Shown here: in pieces, positions 21,887-28,168 of the stretch | Layout of the letters: every line of letters begins with the position of its first letter | Numbering within the stretch: the stretch's first letter is position 1 | Assembly: GCA_050698355.1 (NCBI GenBank) | Contig: JBOHBN010000219.1 | Span: forward strand, 1 to 28,168 | DNA from: JBOHBN01 sp050698355 | GTDB taxonomy: Bacteria; Actinomycetota; Actinomycetes; Streptosporangiales; WHST01 | Reading direction: 5' to 3' | DNA: 28,168 nucleotides | Notes under the pieces: model-generated | Told to the model about the DNA's origin: nothing | The model's input: only the letters and a program-made list of their open reading frames with translations | The model's database searches: none | Translations under genes and position numbers: made by a program

Positions 21887-24800
21887 TTGCACCTGAAGAG
21901 CCTGACGCTGCGGGGCTTCAAGTCCTTCGCATCCTCGACGACGCTGCGGTTCGAGCCGGGCATCACCACCGTGGTGGGCCCGAACGGATCGGGCAAGTCG
22001 AACGTCGTCGACGCGCTCTCGTGGGTGATGGGCCAGCAGGGCGCGAAGTCGCTGCGCGGCGGCAAGATGGAAGATGTCATCTTCGCCGGCACCGCGGGCC
22101 GCGCGCCGCTCGGCCGCGCCGAGGTCGTGCTCACGATCGACAACTCCGACGGGGCGCTGCCGATCGAGTACTCCGAGGTGACGATCAGCCGGTTGATGTT
22201 CCGGTCCGGGCAGAGCGAGTACGCGATCAACGGCAGCCCGGCGCGGCTGCTCGACGTCCAGGAGCTGCTCTCCGACTCCGGCATCGGCCGGGAGATGCAC
22301 GTCATCGTCGGGCAGGGTCAGCTCGACGCGGTCGTTCTCGCGACTCCCGAGGACAGGCGGGCCTTCATCGAGGAGGCCGCCGGCGTGCTGAAGCACCGCA
22401 GGCGCAAGGAGAAGGCGCTGCGCAAGCTCGACGCGATGCAGGCCAACCTCACCCGGCTGAACGACCTGACGACCGAGATCCGGCGGCAGCTCAAGCCGCT
22501 CGGCAAGCAGGCCGAGGTGGCGCGCAAGGCCGCGACCATTCAGGCCGACGTCCGCGACGCCAAGCTGCGGCTACTCGCCGACGATCTCGTCAGCCTGCGC
22601 GGCCAACTCGAGCAGGAGGTCGCCGACGAGACCGCCACGCGGGAACGCCGCGCGGCGGTCGAGCAACAGGTCGCCGACGCGCAGCGACGCGAGGCCGAGC
22701 TGGAGGAGGGCGCCCGGGAGGCCGCGCCCAGGCTCGCGCGGGCGCAGGAGACGTGGTACCGGCTCACCTCGCTGCGCGAGCGATTCCGCGGCACCGCCGG
22801 GCTCGCCGCCGAGCGCGTACGCCACCTCGCCGAGGAGCCCGACGAGGAGCGCTCAGGACCCGACCCCGAGGCGCTCGAACGCGAGGCGGCCGAGGTACGC
22901 GGCCGCGAGAACGACCTGGCCACCGAGCTCGACGGCGCCAAGAGCGCGCTGGCCGAGGCCGTCGGGCACCGCGAGTCCACCGAGCGGGCCCGCACCACCG
23001 AGGAGACCCGGGTGGCGGACGTCGCCCGCGCTGCCGCCGACAGGCGGGAGAACGTCGTCTCCCTGCGCGGTGAGGTCGCCGCCGTACGCAGCCGCGCCAC
23101 GGCCGCCGAGCAGGAGATCGGCCGGCTCACCACCGCCCTGGACGACGCGCGGTCCCGCGCGGAGCAGGCGCAGCAGGAGTACGCGACCGTAGAGGCGCAG
23201 ATCGTCGGCCTCGACGAGGGCGAGGTCGGCCTCGACGAGCAGCACGAGCGCGCCGTCGCCTCGCTCGAGGCCGCCCAGTCGCGGGTGAAGGACCTCCAGC
23301 AGGAGGTGCAGGACGCCGAGCGCGACCGCGTCGCCGTCGCTGCCCGCAAGGAGGCGCTCGAGCTGGGGCTCGCCAGGAAGGACGGGGCCGGCGCGCTGCT
23401 CGCGGCGAGCGACGAGGTGTCCGGCCTGCTCGGCTCCGTCGCCGCCCTGCTCACGGTACGGCCCGGCGCCGAGGCCGCCGTGGCGTCCGCGCTCGGCGCC
23501 GCCGCCGACGCCGTCGCGGTGACCACGACGGGCTCGGCGGTGAACGCGCTGCGCTGGCTGCGGGCCGGTGACGCCGGTCGAGCGGAGGTGCTCGTCGGCT
23601 CCGCCGGAGCGAGCGAGGAGCGTGGCTCCTGGCCGCCGCTCGCCGACGGCAGCGCTTACGCGGTCGACCTGGTCGACTGCCCGGAGCCGATGCGTCCCGC
23701 GCTCACCCGGCTGCTTGAACGGGTCGTGGTCGTCCCCGACCTCGACGCCGCCACGTCACTGGTCGAGTCCGACGACTCCCTCTCGGCGGCCACCGAGGAC
23801 GGAGACCTGCTCGGACGCCTGTGGGCGCGCGGCGGCTCGGCGACCGCGCCGAGCATGCTCGAGGTGCAGGCTGCCTTCGACGAGGCCGCGGCACGGTTGG
23901 AGGAGGCCCAGCACCGGTGCGAGCGCGCGACGTTCGAGCTGAACGCCGCGCGCGAGGAGCAGGCGTCCGCCGAGCGCGCGGTGGAGGAGACGCTCGCCTC
24001 ACTGCACGAGTCGGACGCGCGCATGTCGGCGGTCCACGAGCAGCTCGCGCAGCTCGGCTCGGCCGCCCGCGCCGCGAGCGGCGAGGCGGACCGGCTGACC
24101 CGCTCGGTCCGCGACGCCGAGGAGGCCCGCGACAACGGCCTGTCCGGGCTCGCCGACCTGGAGCAGCGGCTCGCCGCTGCCGAGGAGGTCCCCGACGACG
24201 AGCTCGACCCCGACACCGGCTACCGCGACCGGCTGCGCGAGGCCGTCGAGACGGCCAGGGGGCGGGAGATGGAGGCCCGCCTCGCCGTACGCACGGTCGA
24301 GGAACGCGCCCGATCGCTCGCCGGGCGCGCCGACCAGCTGGAGCGTTCCGCGGCGGCCGAACGCGCGGCCAGAGAGCGTGCCGTACGCCGCCGGGAGCGC
24401 CGGCAGCGCGATGCGGTCGTCGCCGCGGCGGTCGAGCGCGGCGCGGCGTACGCGCTGGAGTGCATCGAGTACTCGCTCGCGTGGGCGGCGAGCGGGCGCG
24501 AGACGGCCGAACGGGAGCGTACGGCCCGCGAAGGCGAGCTCAGCTCGCTGCGGGCGTCGGTGCGTGACCTCACCGGCGAGCTGGAGAAGCTCACCGATGC
24601 CGTGCACGGCACCGAACTGGCTCACGCCGAGCAGCGTGCACGGGTCGAGCAGCTCGAGCAGCGCGCGCTCGACGAGCTGGGCATCGAGGTGGGTGTGCTC
24701 GTCGAGGAGTACGGCCCGGACCGCCCGGTGCCGCAGGTCGACGAGAACGGCGAGCCGGCGGAGCCGGTACCGTACGAGCGCGCAGCGCAGGAGAAGCGGC

Positions 24801-25438
24801 TCAAGGCGGCGGAGCGGCAGCTGACGCTGCTCGGCAAGGTCAACCCGCTCGCGCTGGAGGAGTACGCGGCGCTGGAGGAGCGGCACAAGTTCCTCTCCGA
24901 GCAGCTGGACGACCTCAAGGCCACGCAGCGCGACCTGCTCACAGTCGTCCGCGAGGTCGACGAGCGGATCGAGGAGGTCTTCCGCAGTGCGTTCGAGGAC
25001 ACCGCCGCCTGCTTCGAGGACGTCTTCTCCCGGCTGTTCCCAGGTGGCGACGGCAGGCTCGTGCTCACCGAGCCGGGAGACATGCTCAGCACCGGCGTGG
25101 AGGTCGAGGCGCGTCCACCGGGCAAGAAGGTGAAGCGGCTCTCGCTGCTCTCCGGAGGTGAGCGGTCGCTGGTCGCGATCGCGTTCCTGGTGGCCATCTT
25201 CAAGGCGCGGCCCAGCCCATTCTACGTGCTCGACGAGGTCGAGGCGGCACTCGACGACACGAACCTGCGCCGCCTGCTCGGCATCTTCGAGGAGCTGCGC
25301 GAATCCAGCCAGCTGCTGATCATCACGCATCAGAAGCCGACGATGGAGGTTGCCGACTGCCTCTACGGGGTCAGCATGCGCGGTGACGGCGTGACCTCGG
25401 TGATCAGCCAGCGCATGCGCGAGGCCGAGGCGGTGTGA
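21887..25438 (+). CDS. smc: Chromosome segregation protein SMC
   Basis: This 1183-residue ATPase compacts and separates chromosomes with ScpA/ScpB, neither of which is in this window. The N-terminal head begins LHLKSLTLRGFKSFA and has Walker A GPNGSGKSN (31-39) and the Q-loop region. A first coiled coil follows (about 170-490). The hinge (about 500-650) contains LLGSVAALLTVRPGAEAAVA. A second coiled coil is followed by the C-terminal head, with signature LSLLSGGERSL (about 1085-1095) and Walker B FYVLDEVEAALDD (about 1112-1124). The length is typical. The TTG start at 21887 follows a strong GGGGGGAG (21872-21879) by 7 bases and gives the exact conserved N-terminus. Its stop overlaps the HAD gene (GTGA). 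Confidence 0.97.
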   Translation: MHLKSLTLRGFKSFASSTTLRFEPGITTVVGPNGSGKSNVVDALSWVMGQQGAKSLRGGKMEDVIFAGTAGRAPLGRAEVVLTIDNSDGALPIEYSEVTISRLMFRSGQSEYAINGSPARLLDVQELLSDSGIGREMHVIVGQGQLDAVVLATPEDRRAFIEEAAGVLKHRRRKEKALRKLDAMQANLTRLNDLTTEIRRQLKPLGKQAEVARKAATIQADVRDAKLRLLADDLVSLRGQLEQEVADETATRERRAAVEQQVADAQRREAELEEGAREAAPRLARAQETWYRLTSLRERFRGTAGLAAERVRHLAEEPDEERSGPDPEALEREAAEVRGRENDLATELDGAKSALAEAVGHRESTERARTTEETRVADVARAAADRRENVVSLRGEVAAVRSRATAAEQEIGRLTTALDDARSRAEQAQQEYATVEAQIVGLDEGEVGLDEQHERAVASLEAAQSRVKDLQQEVQDAERDRVAVAARKEALELGLARKDGAGALLAASDEVSGLLGSVAALLTVRPGAEAAVASALGAAADAVAVTTTGSAVNALRWLRAGDAGRAEVLVGSAGASEERGSWPPLADGSAYAVDLVDCPEPMRPALTRLLERVVVVPDLDAATSLVESDDSLSAATEDGDLLGRLWARGGSATAPSMLEVQAAFDEAAARLEEAQHRCERATFELNAAREEQASAERAVEETLASLHESDARMSAVHEQLAQLGSAARAASGEADRLTRSVRDAEEARDNGLSGLADLEQRLAAAEEVPDDELDPDTGYRDRLREAVETARGREMEARLAVRTVEERARSLAGRADQLERSAAAERAARERAVRRRERRQRDAVVAAAVERGAAYALECIEYSLAWAASGRETAERERTAREGELSSLRASVRDLTGELEKLTDAVHGTELAHAEQRARVEQLEQRALDELGIEVGVLVEEYGPDRPVPQVDENGEPAEPVPYERAAQEKRLKAAERQLTLLGKVNPLALEEYAALEERHKFLSEQLDDLKATQRDLLTVVREVDERIEEVFRSAFEDTAACFEDVFSRLFPGGDGRLVLTEPGDMLSTGVEVEARPPGKKVKRLSLLSGGERSLVAIAFLVAIFKARPSPFYVLDEVEAALDDTNLRRLLGIFEELRESSQLLIITHQKPTMEVADCLYGVSMRGDGVTSVISQRMREAEAV

Positions 25439-26058
25439 GCGAGGAGCAGCCGGAGCGCGGGTTCGACGCGGTGCTCTGCGATCTCGACGGCGTACTGCGC
25501 AGGTGGGACCCGGACTTCGTCGCCGATCTGGAGAAGCGCTACGGCGTGCCGAAGGGGACGCTGCTTGCCACGGCGTTCGACCCCGAGCTGCTGCAGCCCG
25601 CCGTCACCGGCGCGGTCAGCGACGACGAGTGGCGGCGCAACGTCGCCGCCGCGCTGCTGCCCGTGTACGGGATGGACGTGGCCACCGGCCTCGTCGCCGA
25701 CTGGAGCGCGCCGGTCGGCACGGTCGATGAGGGGGTGCGCGAGCTTCTGGCGGGGGTCAGGGCGTCGGGCGTGCGGGTGGGCATCTGCACGAACGGCACG
25801 ACCCGCCTGGAGCAGGACATCGCCGCGCTCGGCCTCGTGGACGACGTCGACGCCGTCGTCAGCTCCGCGGCCCTCGGCGTCGCGAAGCCGGAGCCCGCAT
25901 ACTTCTTCGCCGCGGCGCTGATGCTCGAGGTGGAAGCCGAACGCTGCGTGTTCGTGGACGACACGCAGGTCAACGTCGACGTCGCGAAGGCGGTCGGCAT
26001 GCGCGCGCACCTGTACGAGGGCGTGGAAGGGCTCCGCGCGGCGATCGGCCAGGACTGA
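25435..26058 (+). CDS. HAD-superfamily hydrolase
   Basis: This 207-residue phosphatase-like enzyme has all four HAD motifs: DLDGV with nucleophile Asp16 and Asp18, CTNGT (motif II), AKPEP with the motif III lysine, and VFVDDTQVNVD (motif IV). A helical cap of about 70 residues after motif I makes it a subclass I member, like haloacid dehalogenases and phosphoglycolate phosphatases. The GTG at 25435 overlaps the smc stop by four bases, so the two are translated together. No functional link to chromosome segregation is known to me. Substrate unknown. Confidence 0.9.
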   Translation: MSEEQPERGFDAVLCDLDGVLRRWDPDFVADLEKRYGVPKGTLLATAFDPELLQPAVTGAVSDDEWRRNVAAALLPVYGMDVATGLVADWSAPVGTVDEGVRELLAGVRASGVRVGICTNGTTRLEQDIAALGLVDDVDAVVSSAALGVAKPEPAYFFAAALMLEVEAERCVFVDDTQVNVDVAKAVGMRAHLYEGVEGLRAAIGQD

Positions 26059-26103
26059 CCCTCAGGTCGAGGTTTGGGTGGTTGCGGTTACGGACATCGG
26101 TGA

Positions 26104-26170
26104 TTCACACGGTGAACCCGTAGGCTTCCCGGAGCGTGGCACGTGAGCGCACGCGGCTTCACCGTGTGAA
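26104..26170. promoter_or_regulatory. Two TTCAC-N3-GTGAA dyads, probable regulator binding sites
   Basis: TTCACACGGTGAA (26104-26116) and TTCACCGTGTGAA (26158-26170) are each a 5-3-5 palindrome, and each is the exact reverse complement of the other. Their centres are 54 bases apart, about five helical turns, so dimers would sit on the same face of DNA. They lie 180-245 bases upstream of the membrane protein start and just after the HAD gene. A lone GTGAA occurs near 26277. Confidence 0.5.
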
Positions 26171-26282
26171 CCGGCTGGTTTCGCCCGGCCCGCTTGTTGA
26201 CCTGGGCCAATTGTGGTCGCACGTACGGTTCGGCGTTGCGTTGGTCGGCCTTACCGGTGTCTGTAACCGAACTGGAGTGAAA

Positions 26283-26316
26283 CACCCCTGGCGTTCGCGG
26301 GGTGACGTGCGACAAT
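26283..26316 (+). promoter_or_regulatory. Candidate promoter and hairpin before the membrane protein gene
   Basis: TGCGACAAT (26308-26316) reads as an extended -10 element, about 32 bases before the ATG at 26349. Just upstream, CACCCC (26283-26288) pairs with GGGGTG (26299-26304). The rest of the 290-base gap 26059-26348 holds only the two dyads described separately. Confidence 0.35.
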
Positions 26317-26348
26317 GGACTGCAGGCAAGCGTCGTCGGGGGTTTGGA

Positions 26349-26900
26349 ATGGTAGTACTGCTGATCGTGCTGATCGGCTTTCTGGTGCCCGCGTGCATCG
26401 TGCTGGCGTTCGCGGCATACCCGCGGCAGCGGCACAAGCTGCCGCCGCGATTCGACCCGTACCCGCGGGTGGAAAAGGCGACCAAGCGGCTCCGCCCGGC
26501 CGCGAAGCGGTTCCAGCCGATGGCCGAGCGCTTCGCCTCCGCTGTCACACGTTCACAACCGGCCGTGAACCGGGTACGCGGTGCCGTCGAGAACACCGAC
26601 AACCACCTGCGTCGCCTTTACGGCGAGAGCGTCTCGCGGGGGGCCGACCGGCCGGTCATGCCGATCCCGGTGAACCCCGCCAACGGGGTCGGGTCGGCGT
26701 CGCCACGGCCTAGCCAGGCGCCCGCTACGAAGCCGTCCGCCAGGCCGCCCGAGGCGATGGCGCCGGTGCCGGCACCGGCGCCCGCCGCGCCGCCCTACCG
26801 GCCGAGCAAGCGCGCTCCAGCGCCGCTGCCGCCGACACCGCACCAGCCGGGCAAGGACCCGGCGAGCGCGAAGCGTACCGGGGTCTTCGCCCAATGGTGA
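26349..26900 (+). CDS. Membrane-anchored proline/alanine-rich protein
   Basis: A 183-residue protein I do not recognise. It begins with one strong membrane segment (VVLLIVLIGFLVPACIVLAF, about 2-21), then a basic region with repeated KR/RF patterns (KATKRLRPAAKRFQPMAERF, residues about 40-60). The C-terminal half is low in complexity and rich in Pro and Ala (APVPAPAPAAPPYRP), ending TGVFAQW. The ATG at 26349 follows a G-rich stretch (GGGGG). With few residues before the segment and basic residues after it, the tail probably faces the cytoplasm. It stands alone between two intergenic gaps, upstream of ftsY. Function unknown. Confidence 0.75.
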   Translation: MVVLLIVLIGFLVPACIVLAFAAYPRQRHKLPPRFDPYPRVEKATKRLRPAAKRFQPMAERFASAVTRSQPAVNRVRGAVENTDNHLRRLYGESVSRGADRPVMPIPVNPANGVGSASPRPSQAPATKPSARPPEAMAPVPAPAPAAPPYRPSKRAPAPLPPTPHQPGKDPASAKRTGVFAQW

Positions 26901-26950
26901 CGGCAACCATCTAGGCCGCCGCTCATCTACGTCTGCGAGACTCGCTGCCC

Positions 26951-28123
26951 GTGGAATTCGTCGCTCTCGCCATTGTCATCTGCGTCCTTGCGGTGCTCGT
27001 CGCGGTAGGCCTTCTCGTTGGTACGCGCCGCCGCTCGGCGACCCGGGACGGCCGTCAGCACGACCGCGGCGAGGACGTCACTGGTACGGGCGGAACGGCC
27101 ACCGCGACGCCAGAGGCGCCGCCCGGAACCCCGGCCGAGACCGAGCCGGCGGCGCAGGAGGCGCCGGAGACCGAAGCGCCCGAGGTCGAGGCGCCGGCAC
27201 CGGCCGCGGGGCGGCTCGTACGCCTCCGGGCGCGCCTGGCCCGTTCGCAGAACACCCTTGGCCGGGGCCTGCTCGCGCTGCTGTCGCGCGACACCCTCGA
27301 CGAGGACACCTGGGAGGAGGTCGAGGACCTCCTGTTGCAGGCCGACGTCGGAGTGCAGCCGACCCAGGAGATCGTGGAGAACCTGCGCACGCGGGTGCGG
27401 GTGCTCGGCACCCGTACGCCGGACCAGCTGCGCTCGCTGCTTCGCGAGGAACTGCTCTACCAGCTCGGCACCGACCTCGAGCGTGACGTGCGCGCGACCC
27501 GGCACGACGGCAAACCTGCGATGGTGCTCGTCGTCGGCGTCAACGGCACCGGCAAGACGACGACGGTCGGCAAGCTGGGACGGGTGCTGATCGCAGAGGA
27601 CCGGCACGTGCTGCTGGGCGCGGCCGACACCTTCCGCGCCGCGGCGGCCGACCAGCTGGAGACCTGGGGCAACCGCGTGGGGGCCGAGGTCGTTCGCGGC
27701 CCCGAGGGCTCCGACCCGGCGAGCGTCGCGTTCGAGGCCGCGCGCGAAGGCGTCGAGCGCGAGGTCGACGCCGTGCTCGTCGACACTGCGGGACGCCTCC
27801 ACACCAAGCAGGGCCTGATGGACGAGCTCGGCAAGGTCAAGCGGGTCGTTGAGAAGCAGGCCGCCGTCGACGAGGTGCTGCTCGTCCTGGACGCGACCAC
27901 GGGCCAGAACGGCCTGATGCAGGCCCGGGTGTTCGCCGAGGTGGTCAATGTGACCGGCCTCGTGCTCACCAAACTGGACGGCACGGCGAAGGGCGGGATC
28001 GTCATCGCGGTACAGCGCGAGCTCGGCGTGCCGGTGAAGCTCGTCGGCCTCGGCGAGGGACCGGACGACCTGGCGCCGTTCGAGCCCGACGGCTTCGTCG
28101 ATGCCCTCCTCGCCCAGGACTGA
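26951..28123 (+). CDS. ftsY: Signal recognition particle receptor FtsY
   Basis: This 390-residue GTPase docks SRP-ribosome complexes at the membrane. It has an N-terminal membrane segment (FVALAIVICVLAVLVAVGLL), as in other actinobacterial FtsY. An acidic, Glu/Pro/Ala-rich linker (about 40-87) follows, then the helical N domain (about 90-185). The G domain has GVNGTGKTTT (G1, about 196-205), DTFRAAAADQLETW, VDTAGRLHTKQGLMDEL (G3), TTGQNG, TKLDGTAKGG (G4) and VGLGEGPDDLAPF. GTG start at 26951 without a clear ribosome site, 50 bases after the previous gene. Complete. Confidence 0.97.
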   Translation: MEFVALAIVICVLAVLVAVGLLVGTRRRSATRDGRQHDRGEDVTGTGGTATATPEAPPGTPAETEPAAQEAPETEAPEVEAPAPAAGRLVRLRARLARSQNTLGRGLLALLSRDTLDEDTWEEVEDLLLQADVGVQPTQEIVENLRTRVRVLGTRTPDQLRSLLREELLYQLGTDLERDVRATRHDGKPAMVLVVGVNGTGKTTTVGKLGRVLIAEDRHVLLGAADTFRAAAADQLETWGNRVGAEVVRGPEGSDPASVAFEAAREGVEREVDAVLVDTAGRLHTKQGLMDELGKVKRVVEKQAAVDEVLLVLDATTGQNGLMQARVFAEVVNVTGLVLTKLDGTAKGGIVIAVQRELGVPVKLVGLGEGPDDLAPFEPDGFVDALLAQD

Positions 28124-28144
28124 CCTGACCCAGCTGCTCCTCGG

Positions 28145-28168
28145 TGATCATGAAAGTTCGTCGTAGCC
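28145..28168. repeat. Possible outer arm of another hairpin repeat, cut by the window edge
   Basis: TGATCATGAAAGTT begins 22 bases after the ftsY stop. It resembles the outer arms of copies A-C (TGAYCACGKTATGT) at 9 of 14 positions against copy B. The window ends before any loop core could be seen, so the assignment is tentative. Confidence 0.25.

Overview
The window is high-GC DNA with GTG and TTG starts, GGAGG-type ribosome binding sites and tightly packed, often overlapping genes. Its content and order fit an actinomycete: FbiD/CofC, a stand-alone AsnC-type domain, an AMP nucleosidase, a DAK2/FakA-like protein next to recG, and the run DUF177-rpmF-ACP-rnc-mutM-smc-ftsY. The left part resembles the block I know from Mycobacterium tuberculosis (fbiD, gpsA, ddl, DUF3515, thiL, rpmB, DAK2, recG, rsmD, coaD). 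The right part resembles the rnc-mutM-smc-ftsY block. I cannot name a genus. FbiD implies that the organism makes coenzyme F420.

Layout. 1-2448: fbiD (minus), then plsC-gpsA (plus, GTGA overlap), ending in a 19-bp bidirectional hairpin. 2516-4934: a PLP Cys/Met-metabolism enzyme and an ArsR-like regulator (both minus), the regulator facing a serine-type dienelactone hydrolase relative across a short shared promoter. 4962-6879: ddl and a crotonase, ending in a large hairpin. 6969-10248: DUF3515 lipoprotein and AsnC domain (minus), thiL (plus), then amn and rpmB (minus). 10415-14064: FakA-like gene overlapping recG. 14110-15634: a 1.5-kb accessory island. 15672-18319: dienelactone hydrolase (minus), rsmD, coaD, a coiled-coil protein and a small unknown protein. 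18404-21104: DUF177, rpmF, ACP, rnc, mutM. 21297-28123: a small coiled-coil protein, a repeat-rich gap, smc, a HAD hydrolase, a membrane-anchored proline-rich protein and ftsY.

Most genes are core functions: envelope (plsC, gpsA, ddl), cofactors (fbiD, thiL, coaD), ribosome and RNA (rpmB, rpmF, rsmD, rnc), DNA repair and segregation (recG, mutM, smc), and protein targeting (ftsY).

The least ordinary part is a family of hairpin repeats with a conserved palindromic loop core (CCTGCAGG) and an outer arm resembling TGAYCACGKTATGT. One full copy sits at 7471-7550, where it supplies the only good start codons of the DUF3515 gene. Two half-copies in opposite orientation bracket 14110-15634 with a perfect 20-bp terminal inverted repeat. 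Between them lie an ECF sigma factor and its membrane partner, which together carry three single-base frameshifts. A possible fourth arm lies at the right edge of the window. I see no transposase, tRNA, rRNA, CRISPR array or integrase. A second regulatory oddity is a pair of TTCAC-N3-GTGAA dyads 54 bp apart at 26104-26170.
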